From the NCBI RefSeq assembly GCF_038502225.1, contig NC_091325.1, forward strand, positions 28,042,880 to 28,106,879: a stretch of 64,000 bases of DNA, read 5' to 3'. The stretch's first letter is position 1. The number at the start of each line of letters is the position of its first letter. This DNA is from Cherax quadricarinatus. Lineage: Eukaryota; Arthropoda; Malacostraca; Decapoda; Parastacidae. The notes below the pieces were generated by a model, which was given only the letters and a program-made list of their open reading frames with translations, had not been told where the DNA came from and ran no database searches. The translations under genes were made by a program, and so were the position numbers. Of the stretch, positions 1-10,785 are shown in pieces.

Positions 1-2913
1 CTGGCCTGTGCTCAGTTTCTCTTCTCCTTACCTGTCTCCCAGTTTCTCTCCCCCTGACCCATTTCTCAGTTTCTCTTCTCCCATTTTGTCTCTCAGTTTC
101 TCTTCACTTGACTTGTCTCCCAGTTTATCTTCCCTTAACGTGTCTCTCAGGTTCTCTTCACCTTACCTGTCTCTCAGTTTTTCTTCACCTGACCTGTGTC
201 TCAGTTTCTCTTCACATGACCTGTCTCTCAGTTTCTCTTCACCTGGCCTGTCCTGTTTCTTTTCACCTGACCTGTCTTTCTTTTTCTCTTCACCTGACAT
301 GTCTCTTAGTTTCTCTTCACCTGACATGTGTTTCATTTTCTCTTCACTTTACATGTCTCTCAGTTTCTCTCCCCAAGACGTATTTCTCAGTTTCTCTTCA
401 CCTAACTTGTCTCTCAGTTACTCTTCACCTGACCTGTCTCTCAGTTTTTTCCCCTGACTTGTCTCTCTGGTTCTTTCCACCTGACCTGTCTCACAGTTTC
501 TCTTCATTTGTCGTGTCTCTCAGTTTCTCTTCACCAGACATGTCTCTCAGTTTCTGTTCACCTGACCTGTCTTTCATTTTCCCTTCAGCTGACATGTCTC
601 TCAGTTTCTCTTCCCCTGACCCGTTTCTCAGCTTCTCTTCTCCTGAGTTGTCTCTCAGTTTCTCTTCAATTGACTTGTCTCCCAGTTTCTCTTTCCCTGA
701 CGTGTTTCTCAGGTTCTCTTCACCTTACCTGTTTTCATTTCCTGTTCACCTGACATGTCTCTCAGTTTCTCTTCACCTGACCTGTCTTTCACTTTCTCTT
801 CACCTGGCATGGTTCTCAGTTTCTCTTCACATGACCTGTCTCTCAGTTTCTTTTCACTTGACCTGTGTCTCAGTTTCTCTTCACCTGATCTGTCTCTCAG
901 TCTCTGCTCACCTGATCTGTTTCTCAGTTTCTCTTCACCTGACCTCTCTCTCAATCTCTCTTCACCGGGCATGTCTCTCAGTTTCTCTTCATTTTTCCTG
1001 TCTGTCAGTTTTTCTTCACATGACCTGTCTCACAATTTATCTTCAGCTGACATGTCTCTCAGTTTCTCTTAACCTTACCTGTCTTCCAGTTTCTCTTCAC
1101 ATGTCATGTTTCTCAGTTTCTCTTCACCTGAACTATTTTTCAGTTTCTCTTCAAGTGACCTGTCTCAGTTTCTCTTCACTTGACCTGTCTCTCAGTTTCT
1201 CTTTATGTGACGTGCCTCTCAGTTTCTCTTCACCTGACCTTTCTTTCAGTTTCTCTTCACCAGACCTCTCTCTCAGTTTCTCTTCATCTAACAAGTCTCT
1301 CAGTTTCTCTTCAAATGACCTGTCTTTCACTTTCTCTTCACCTGGCCTGTGCTCAGTTTCTCTTCAACTGATGTTTCTCTCAATTTCTTTTCACTTGACA
1401 TGTCTCTCAGTTTTTCTTCACCTCACCTGTCTTTCACCTTCTCTTCACCTGGCATGTTTCACAGTTTCTCTTAACCTGACCTGTCTTTCAGTTTCTCTTC
1501 ACCCGACACCTGACGTGTCTCTCAGTTTCTCTTCACATGACATGTCTCTCAGTTTCTCTTCACCTGACATGTCTCTCAGTTTCTCTTCCCCTGACCTGTC
1601 TCTCAGTTTCTGTTCAACTGATATGTCTCTCAGATTCTCTTCACCTGACATGTTTCTCGGTTTCTCTCCACAAGACCTGTCTTTCAGTTTCTCTTCACGT
1701 GACCTGTCTCAGTTTCTCTTCACCTGACCTGAGTCTTAATTTTTCTTCAGCTGATCTGTCTCTCAGTTTCTCTTCACCTGACCTGTGTCTCAATTTTTCT
1801 TCAGCTGATCTGTCTCTCAGTTTCTCTTCACCTGACCTGTGTCTCAATTTTTCTTCAGCTGATCTGTCTCTCAGTTTCTCTTCACCTGACCTGTGTCTCA
1901 ATTTTTCTTCAGCTGATCTGTCTCTCAGTTTCACTTCACCTTACATGTCTCTCAGTTTCTCTTCAGCTAACCTGTCTTTCAATTTGTATTCACCCGATTT
2001 GTCTCTCAATTTCTCTTCACCTATTATTTCTCGCAGTTTCTCTTCACCTGACTTGTCTCTGTGTTTCTCTTCACCTGGCCTGTGCTCAGTTTCTTTTTAA
2101 CTTATGTGCCTCTCAATTTCTTTTCACCTGACATGTCTTTCAGTTTCTCTTCACCTGACATGTCCCTCAGTTTCTCTTCACCTGACCTGTATTTCAGTTT
2201 CTCTTCACCTGACAGGTTTCTCAGTTTCTCTTCACCTGACCTCTCTTTCAGCTTCTCTTCACCTGACCTCTCTTTCAGTTTCTCTTCACCTGACATGTTT
2301 CTCAGTTTCTCTTCACCTGACATGTCTTTCAGTTCCTCTTCACCTGACATGTCTCTCAGTTTTTCTTCACCTAACCTGTCTTTCAGTTTCTCTTCACACG
2401 ACCTGTCTCTCAGTTTCTCTTCTCCTGACATGTTTCTCAGTTTCTCTTCACCCGACATGTCTCTCAGTTTCTCTTCTTCTGACGTGTCTCTCTGTTTCTC
2501 TTCACCTGACATGTCTCTCAGTTTATCTTCACCTGACCTGTTTTGAGTTTCTCTTCACCTGACATTTATCTCCGTGTCTCCTCACCTTAAGTGACTCTCA
2601 GGTTCTCTTCATCATACCTGTCTTCTAGTTTCTCTTTGTCTGACAAGTCTCACTATCACTTCTCATGACATGTCTCTCAGTTTCTCTTCACCTGACATAT
2701 CTTTCAGTTTCACTTCACGTGAATAGTCTCAGTTTCTCTTCCCCTGTCCTGTCTCTCAATTTCTCTTCACCTGACATGTCTCTTAGCTCCTCTTCACCTC
2801 ACCTGCCTGTAAGTTTCTCTTCACTTGACCTGTCTCTCAGTTTCTCTTCCCCTGTCTTGTCTCTCAGTTTATCTTCACCTGACCTATCTCTTAGTTTCTG
2901 TTCACATGACATG
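1..2913. repeat. 27-bp satellite array, first block
   Basis: Degenerate head-to-tail repeats with a 27-bp period, recognisable by the recurring core CTCAGTTTCTCTTCACCTGA followed by a variable CCTGT or CATGT. Units differ by many substitutions and occasional short units. A local 54-bp dimer (CTCAGTTTCTC unit alternating with CTCAATTTTTC unit) repeats four times around 1,720-1,930. Because 27 is divisible by three, long open frames appear on both strands, but they are low-complexity Ser/Leu/Phe or Glu/Arg/Lys repeats and I do not regard them as genes. The array continues past the left edge of the window. Confidence 0.95.
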
Positions 2914-3337
2914 TGTGGCATGCAAAGAGTACGTAACCTTTATTCGGCGCATGGACACACCCTCATTTACAGGCTATCTCCCCCAACCAGCGAACCAGGT
3001 TGCTAAGAGTTGGTGATGGGGCCCCATCGTTCAACTAGTGACCAGGTTCTAGCCAATAAGAAGATGGTTTTGGCAATCGCAGAGGTTATGTGGATACCGC
3101 TCTCCTGTCTGCCCTTGTCATTCTCATTCTAGAGCTGGTTGAGCACGGTCTGCTATCTTGTGGCTTCTATTTCTGCCTTGCTTACCGTGACGTGCACTAT
3201 ACTTATTACTGTACATAGTGTACATATTGCTGTTCTAAATTGGTGAAGGATAATATAAGTCTAAACTTTTTCTGCTGTGTTTCTTTTGCTCCCATTACAC
3301 CTGGGATAACAGGCCTTTGAAATCCTAGGTTGTAATA
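2914..3337 (+). repeat. 5' LTR of the gypsy-type element
   Basis: A 424-bp copy beginning TGTGGCATGC and ending TTGTAATA. It matches the 3' LTR without gaps. Differences lie in one cluster (AGATGGTTTTGG here against AGGTGGGATTGG in the 3' copy) and one further C/G change. A CCAATAAG stretch lies near the middle and a TATA-like AATATAAG near 3,251, which could serve the LTR promoter; this is inference. The 3' terminal dinucleotide is TA rather than the common CA, but the two LTR ends and the target duplication agree on this boundary. Confidence 0.93.
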
Positions 3338-3354
3338 TGGGTAGCCTGTCCGAG
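3338..3354 (+). other. candidate primer-binding site
   Basis: The base after the 5' LTR begins TGGGTAGCCTGTCCGAG. TGG is the complement of a tRNA 3' CCA, and its position directly against the LTR is where minus-strand priming starts in LTR retrotransposons. I could not assign the tRNA. Confidence 0.55.
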
Positions 3355-3664
3355 AGCTGGAGCTGGACTTAGAGAAACGGTTGAGCTTAGGGTGAAGCTT
3401 GTAGCAGGAACATTGTGTAGCTTGCTGTCTCGCTTCGCTTTACAAATTTTGCGTGTCAGTTGCTTATGATCAGCCTTGCTATTGTGTGATCGTTCAACAG
3501 CTCGCTACTAGCTTGCTCAGTGTGCTCGCTTCGCTACGGTCAATCTTGTGTGCAGTCGGCTTTGCTTGTATGCGTATTCTGGAATCGTACTGTGCATAGC
3601 TAAGCGTGTTCTGCAAATTAACGTGTTACGTTGGGGTATTCGTACTGTGCATAGCGAATAACTT

Positions 3665-6592
3665 ATGCCACCTAGACGAGTCAGACGCCTGGTGTCGGCA
3701 TATACTTTGCATAACCTACCTAAATTGTCCCTACAGCGTTGTTGGCAAATTGCTCGTTCCATTGGCATTCCCTATAAACGCACTCTAACAGCTGCGCAAC
3801 TGCGTTCACTTATTGCTGACAAACTTATTGAAGATGTCTCTGTTTCCATGCCCGAGGGACTGTCCTTCCGGGAGGAACAACGAAAGGACCCTTCTTTAAA
3901 ATTCGCTTTTGAGGTAGCCATGGGTAAATCCTCTTTGGGTCATCCAGTCAAGTATGAAGTTAAAAATGATTATTTGGTCTGCACTGAGACTGGTAAGGAG
4001 ATAGAGGGCCGGCAATTATACGACAGGTTAGTGGTTCCAACCAAGTATAGACCTCAGATATTAAATATAGCTCATAATACGTCATTAGGAGGTCACTTAG
4101 GAATTACAAAAACCTTGTATAGAATCACAAAAGAATTTTATTGGCCAAAATTAAAGAAAGATGTGAAGAATCATATTAGGTGTTGCCGAGAATGTCAGCA
4201 AGTTGGAAAACCTGGACATTCCATTAAACCTGCACCTCTCCAACCCATACCTGCTGATGGAGAACCTTTTGCAGATTTAATTATAGATTGTGTAGGTCCA
4301 CTACCTAAGTCAAAGTCTGGAAACCAGTATTTATTTACAATTATGGATAAAGTAACCAGATATCCTGAAGCAATCCCTATGCGTAGTATCAATACTAAAG
4401 CTATTCTCAAAGCTTTAACAAAATTCATTTCTTGTTTTGGCATTCCTAAAACTATACAAAGTGATCAAGGTACTAACTTCACTGCCAAAGCATTTAGGGA
4501 AGTATTAACTAGGTTAGGGATAATCCACAACTAATCCACTGCCTATCATGCTCAGTCCCAAGGCGCCTTGGAAAGATTCCACCAGACATTAAAAACAATG
4601 ATGAGAAGTTTTTGCATGCACTTTCCTACAGACTGGGATGAATCACTACCTTTGTTGATGTTCTCAGTAAGAGAGACGGTGCAAGAGTCTACAGGGTATA
4701 GTCCGTTTGAGCTGATCTTTGGGCACAATGTACGAGGTCCTCTTCGGGTGCTCAAAGAAGGATGGATGGGAGAAGACGTAAGCTCAGCACTCTACAACCC
4801 ATCTTCAAGGTTGCAGGTGGCACGTGAGTTAGCCAAGGCTAACCTAAAGACAGCTCAAAGTAAGATGAAACAGAGGTATGACAGAAGTGCACAATTCCGC
4901 TCCTTCCATCCAGGAGACAAGGTGTTGGTGCAGGAACCTATACCTGGCCACACCTTGAAAGCTAGATTTACGGGACCTATGCAGATAGTAAGTAGATTAT
5001 CTGATTTAAATTATGTGGTAGCTCCCATTGATAATACCTCAAAAACAAAAACTTACCACATTAATCAAATCAAGGCCTTTCATACACCAGATAAAGTCCC
5101 AGTAATGACTCTGTCCTCTACCTCTGAGGACGACTCTGACTCTTTGCACTCTATCTCTGAAATTAATACTAAACTTTCAAATTCTGTCCTCCTCAAGGAT
5201 CCTAGCCCGTTAATGGATGGATTATCTGAAATACAAGCAACCAATTTAACTGAGCTTCTCCAGTCATATCCTAATATTTTTTCGGATGTGCCGAAAAAAT
5301 GTACGTTAGGTTACAATGATGTAGATGTGGGAAAATCTAAACCAATTAAACTCTCCCCCTACAGAGCTAATCCTGAAAAGCAAAGGCTACTTCAGCAGGA
5401 AGTAGACTTCTTGTTAGAACATGGTTTAGTGGAGGAGTCATCTAGTCCATGGGCTTCACCGTGCATCCTAGTAAAAAAGGCTGATGGAGGGTTTCGTATG
5501 TGCACAGACTACCGTAAAGTGAACGAGGTCACAATTACAGATGCTTACCCTCTTCCTCGTCTGGATGACGTAATTGACTTTGTGGGTAAGGCTACTTTTG
5601 TGTCCAAATTAGATCTCCTTAAAGGTTACTATCAGGTACCTTTGACAGATAAGGCGAAGGAAATCTCTGCCTTCGTAATTCCAGGAGGTCATTATCAGTA
5701 TACAGTTACCCCCTTCGGAATGAAAAATTCCCCCTCTTCATTCCAGAAACTCATCCATCAGGCTATTAAAGGACTTGAAGGCACGGCAGCATACCTAGAT
5801 GATATTGTTGTGGTGTCTGATACTTGGGATCAACACCTACTTAGACTTAAAGATCTGTTTGAGACCTTTAAGAATTCCCAATTAACAGTTAATTTATCTA
5901 AATCTTCCTTTGGCCAGGCCACTGTCACTTTTCTAGGCCATGAAGTAGGTAGTGGTAATGTTGCACCTAAACTTGCTAAAGTTCTTTCGATTAAAGAATA
6001 TCCAGTTCCCCATGATAGGAAATCTCTTCAACGTTTCCTAGGCATGATCGGATTTTACAGAAGATTCTGTAAGAATTTCTCAGATATTGTAGCCCCTCTT
6101 ACCTCTCTTACCAGTCATAAAGTTCCCTTTATTTGGACTTCAGATTGTAACACTGCTTTTAATAAAGCAAAAAGATTATTGTGCTCTGCACCCATTCTCC
6201 TGTCTCCAGACTTCTCCAAACCTTTTTCATTACAGGTTGATGCTTGTGAGTCTGGGGTTGGGGCGGTACTATTACAAATCGGGAACAAGGAGCTGCAGCC
6301 AATCGCATATTTTTCAGCCAAGTTCCAGCCACATCAGAGAGCTTACTCTACCATTGAAAAAGAAGCCCTCGCGCTGGTACTGGCTTTGGAGCATTTCGAT
6401 GTTTATGTGGGCCAGACATCGCAGGTGGTCACAGTCTACAGTGATCACAACCCGTTAGTCTATCTCCAAGCCATGAAGAATCACAACACAAGGCTTATGC
6501 GTTGGACGCTCAGGCTGCAGCCCTACAACATAAAAATTAAATATATTGCCGGCAAAGAAAATGTGTTGGCAGACTCTTTGTCAAGAGTCTAG
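3665..6592 (+). pseudogene. gag-stub/integrase/RT/RNase H polyprotein with one in-frame stop
   Basis: One frame is read from the ATG at 3,665 to the stop at 6,590-6,592, broken only by TAA at 4,532-4,534 in the integrase core. Residues 1-56 look like a short basic, SAP-like gag start and join directly to integrase sequence. The zinc-binding part has H137, H144, C174 and C177. Catalytic D208 and D267 precede the stop and E303 (4,571-4,573) follows it. A GPY/F-like end (RFTGPMQIV, near 4,964-4,990) closes the integrase. RT follows, with KLDLLKGYY, FGMKNSPSSF and YLDDIVV (5,792). RNase H shows QVDAC (Asp at 6,239), the IEKEAL glutamate and VYSDHNP, and the protein ends ADSLSRV. It would act in cDNA synthesis and integration. 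The stop and missing gag/protease make autonomous activity unlikely. Readthrough at the TAA cannot be excluded. Confidence 0.9.
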
Positions 6593-6907
6593 TTTAATAT
6601 TTTATTTAGGTTAGGATGTATTTGTGGTAACCCCCTTTCAAGCTCTTTTTTTTATCCCCTGATGTGGGGTTTTTTTTTTAGTGAGGGGATACGGGCTACC
6701 GTCCGCTTGTATCTTGGACCTATGTTGGCCTATCTGACTGCTGTCTCGCTCTGAGTTTAGGGTTTGGCTTTTGGTCACTAGGAAAGCTGAGCTCTATCTA
6801 AGAGTTGGATGGTGGAGAGGATAGGCGGTCCCATTATTTTGTGCCATGGCGGCACGGTTACCACTGGGAGGTGGCAGCCTAATCCTGAGCCTTCTCGGGG
6901 GTGGGGG
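6593..6907 (+). other. 3' non-coding region and polypurine tract of the LTR element
   Basis: No coding sequence lies between the RNase H stop and the 3' LTR. A G-rich stretch, GGGGGTGGGGG at 6,897-6,907, ends exactly at the LTR start and is the likely polypurine tract for plus-strand priming, although it contains one T. Confidence 0.6.
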
Positions 6908-7331
6908 TGTGGCATGCAAAGAGTACGTAACCTTTATTCGGCGCATGGACACACCCTCATTTACAGGCTATCTCCCCCAACCAGCGAACCAGGTTGCTAA
7001 GAGTTGGTGATGGGGCCCCATCGTTCAACTAGTGACCAGGTTCTAGCCAATAAGAAGGTGGGATTGGCAATCGCAGAGGTTATGTGGATACCGCTCTCCT
7101 GTGTGCCCTTGTCATTCTCATTCTAGAGCTGGTTGAGCACGGTCTGCTATCTTGTGGCTTCTATTTCTGCCTTGCTTACCGTGACGTGCACTATACTTAT
7201 TACTGTACATAGTGTACATATTGCTGTTCTAAATTGGTGAAGGATAATATAAGTCTAAACTTTTTCTGCTGTGTTTCTTTTGCTCCCATTACACCTGGGA
7301 TAACAGGCCTTTGAAATCCTAGGTTGTAATA
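6908..7331 (+). repeat. 3' LTR of the gypsy-type element
   Basis: A 424-bp direct copy of the 5' LTR with four visible substitutions and no indels, followed at once by the ACATG target duplication and then the 27-bp satellite. Confidence 0.93.
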
Positions 7332-9745
7332 ACATGTTTCTCGGTTTCTCTTTACCTGACGTGTCTTTCAGTTTCTATTCACGTGACCTGTCTCAGTTTC
7401 TCTTCACCTAACATGTCTTTCAGTTTGTATTCATCCAACCTGTCTCTATATTTCTCTTCACCTGACATGTCTCTCAGTTTCTCTTCACCTAACATGTCTT
7501 TCAGTTTGCATTCATCCAACCTGTCTCTATATTTCTCTTCACCTGACATGTCTCTCAGTTTCTCTTCACCTAACATGTCTCTCACTTTTTCTTCCTCCTG
7601 ACGTGTCTCTCAGTTTCTCTTCACCTGACGTGCCTCTCAATTTCTTTTCACCTGACATGTCTCTCAGTTTTTTCTTCACCTAACGTGTCATTCAGTTTCT
7701 CTTCACCTGACATGTCTCTCAGTTTCTCTTCACCTGACCTGTCTTTCAGTTTCTCTACACGTGGTCTGTTTCAGTTTCTCTTCACCTGACCTGTCTCAGT
7801 TTTACTTCACGTGACATGTCTCTCAGTTTCTCTTCACCTGATATGTTGGTTCAGTTTCTCTTCATATGAATTATCTCAAAGTTTCTCTTCACCTGTCCTG
7901 TCTCTCAATTTCTCTTCACCTAACATGTCTCTCAGTTTCTCTTCTACTGACCTGTCTCTATATTTCTCCTCCCCTAAAGTGTCTCTCAATTTCTTTTCAC
8001 CTGACCTGTGTCTCAGTTTCTCTTCACCTGACCTGTCTCTCAGTTTCTCTTCACTTTGCCTGTGCTCAGTTTCTCTTCACCTGATGTGTGTCTCAGTTTC
8101 TTTTCGCCTGACCTGTCTTTCAGTTTCTCTTCACCTGACATGTCTCTCAGTTTCTCTTCATCTGACCTTTCTTTCACTTTCTCTTCACCTTACTTGTCTC
8201 TCAATTTCTCTTCACCTGATCTGTTTCTCAGTTTCTCTTTACCTGACCTGTCTCTCAGTTTCCCTTCACCTGACCTGTCTGTCAGTTTCTCTTCACTTGA
8301 CCTGTGTCACAGTTTCTCTTCACCTGACATGTCTCTCAGTTTCTCTTCACCTGACATGTCTCACAGTTTCACTTCACCTGATCTGTCTTTCAGTTTCTCT
8401 TCAAGTGACCTGTCTCAGTTTCTCTTCACCTGACATGTCTCTCAGTTTCTCTTCATCTAACCTGTACTTAAGTTTCTCTTCTGTTGACCTGTCTCTTAGT
8501 TTCTCTTCACCTGACCTGTGTTCAGTTTCTCTTCACCTGACCTGTTTCTTTTCTCCTGACTTGTCTCTCAGTTTCTCTTCTCCTGACCTGTCTCTCAGTT
8601 TCTCTTCACCTGCCCTGTCTCTCAGTTTCCCTTCACCTGACCTGTCTCTCAGTTTCTCTTCACCTGGCCTGTGCTCAATTTATCTTCACCTGATGTATCT
8701 CTGTTTCTTTTCACCAGACATGTCTCTCAATTTCCCTTCACCTGACCTGTCTTTCAGTTTCTCTTCACCTGAGTTGTCTCTCAGTTTCTCTTCACATGAC
8801 TTATTTCTCAGTTTCTCTTCACTTGAACTGTCTCTCGGTTTCTCTTAACCTGACCTGTCTCAGTTCCTCTACACCTGTCATATCTGTCAGTTTCTCTTCA
8901 CCTGTCATGTCTATCAGTTTCTAATCACCTGACCTGTCTATCAGTTTCTCTTCACATGACCTGCATCTCAGATTCTCTTCACCTGGCCTGTCTTTCAGTT
9001 TCTTTTCACCAGACCTGTCTCCCAGTTTCTCTTCCCAGGACTTATCTCTCAGTTTCTCTTCACCTGACGTGTCTCTCACTCTCTCCTCACCTGAACTGTT
9101 TCTCAGTTTCTTTTCACCTGACTTGTCTCTCAATCTCTCTTCACTTGACGTGTCTCTCAGTTTTTCTTCACCTGACCTGTCTCTCAATTTCTCTTCACCT
9201 GACCTGTCCCTCAGTTTCTTTTCACCTGACATGTCTCTCAGTTTTTCTTCACCTGACCTGTCTCTCAATTTCTCTTCACCTGACATGTCTCAGTTTCCGT
9301 TCAGCTGACCTGTCTGTCAGTTTCTCTTCGCCTGACCTGTCTCAGTTTCTCTTCACCTGACATGTCTCTCATTTTCTCTCCACCTGACCTGTCCTACAGT
9401 TTCTCTTCACCTGACATGTCTCAGTTTCTCTTCACTTTACTTGTCTCTCAGTTTCTATTCCCCTGAAATGTCTCTCAGTTTCTCTTCCCATGACCTGTTT
9501 CTTAGTGTCTCTCAGGTTCTCTTCACCTTACCTGTCTTTCATTTCCTCTCCACTTGACGTTTCTCTCAGTTTCTCTTCACCTGACTTGTTTCTCAGATTC
9601 TCTTCACCCTACCTGTCTTTCATTTCCTCTTCACCTGACGTTTCTCTCAGTTTCTCTTCACCTGACTTGTCTCTTTTTCTCTTCACCTGACATGTCTTTC
9701 AGTTTCTCTTCCCTGTCCTATCTCTCAGTTTCTCTTCCCCTGACC
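7332..9745. repeat. 27-bp satellite array, second block
   Basis: Continuation of the satellite split by the LTR element, with the same core and period. At 7,411-7,573 an 81-bp trimer of the 27-mer occurs twice (units containing CATCCAACCTGTCTCTATAT), a local higher-order repeat. No gene is seen. Confidence 0.94.
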
Positions 9746-9935
9746 TGGATAAGTACATGAGTGGGAGTGGTTGGATTTGAGTGGGACTTTCACATCAGAG
9801 CTTATTTCTTGGGTTGCATTGAAAATTGGGTTGGGCAAATGTTTTGTTAGAGGGATGAATTGTAAAGGACCTGCCTAGTATGGGCCAACAGGCCTCCTGC
9901 AGTGTTCCTCCTTTCTTATGTTCTTATGTTCTTAA
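9746..9935 (+). mobile_element. duplicated 3' end of CR1-like LINE (family A)
   Basis: Matches 12,849-13,038 at a constant offset of 3,103 bp with about two mismatches. It holds the last codons of ORF2 (DKYMSGSGWI then TGA), the 3' UTR and the tail CTTATGTTCTTATGTTCTTA. The downstream satellite is also shared at the same offset for about another 100 bp. It therefore looks like part of a segmental duplication, not an independent insertion. Confidence 0.85.
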
Positions 9936-10785
9936 CTTGTCTCTCAGTTTCTCTTCACTTGACTTGTCTCACAGTTTCTCTTCCCCTGACGTGTCTGTCA
10001 GGTTCTCTTCACCTTACCTGTCTTTCATTTCCTCTTCACCTGACGTTTCTCTCAGTTTCTCTTCACCTGACTTGTCTCTTTTTCTTTTCACCTGACATGT
10101 CTTTCAGTTTCTCTTCCGTGTCCTATCTCTCAGTTTCTCTTCACCTGGCCTGTCTCAGTTTCTCTTCACCTGACATATCTCTCAGTTTCTCTTCACCTGA
10201 CGTATCTATCAGTTTCTCATCACCTGACCTGTCTCTCAGGTTCTCTTCACCTGACCTGCCTCTCACTTTCTCTTCACTTGACCTGTCTCTCAGTTTCTGT
10301 TCCCCGGCCCTGTCTCAGTTTCTCTTCACCTGACGTGTCTCTGTTTCTCTTCACCTGACCTGTGTCTCAGTTTCTCTTCACTTGTCCTGTCTCTAAGTTT
10401 CTCTTCGCCTTAAGTGTCTCTAAGTTCCTCTTCTCTTGAGCTGTGTCTCAGTTTCTCTTCACCTGACCTCTCTCAGTTTCTCTTCACTTGACCTGTCTCC
10501 CAGTTTCTCTTCACCTGACCTGTGTCTCAGTTCCTCTTCACGTGACCTGTGTAAGTTTCTCATCAGTTGACCTGTTTCAGTTTCTCTTCACCTGACCTGT
10601 CTCTCAGTTTCTCTTCATCTGACCTGTGTCTCAGTTTCTCTTCACTTGACCTGTCTCTCAGTTTTTCTTCACCTGACATGTCTCTCAGTTTTTCTTTACC
10701 TGACCTGTCTCTCAGTTTCTCTTCACCTGGCCTGTGCTTAGTTTCTCTTCTCCTGATCTGTCTCCCTGTTTCTCTTCCCCTGACC
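9936..10785. repeat. 27-bp satellite array, third block
   Basis: Same 27-bp family. The first roughly 100 bp are the same as the satellite following the LINE at 13,037 onward. No gene is seen. Confidence 0.93.

Larger units (their letters stand above)
2914..7331 (+). mobile_element. Ty3/gypsy LTR retrotransposon, Gmr1-type domain order, internally deleted
   Basis: A 4,418-bp element bounded by two 424-bp direct LTRs and flanked by a perfect 5-bp target duplication ACATG (2,909-2,913 and 7,332-7,336), inserted into the 27-bp satellite. The internal region encodes integrase, then reverse transcriptase, then RNase H in one frame. Placing integrase before RT is the order of Ty1/copia elements and of the Gmr1 group of Ty3/gypsy elements; the RT sequence (YLDD box, GPY/F-like integrase end) looks gypsy-like. 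Only 327 bp lie between the 5' LTR and the first ATG-started frame, so most of gag and the protease seem deleted. One in-frame stop interrupts the integrase. By eye the LTRs differ at four positions, so the insertion is fairly young. It is probably non-autonomous. Confidence 0.93.
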
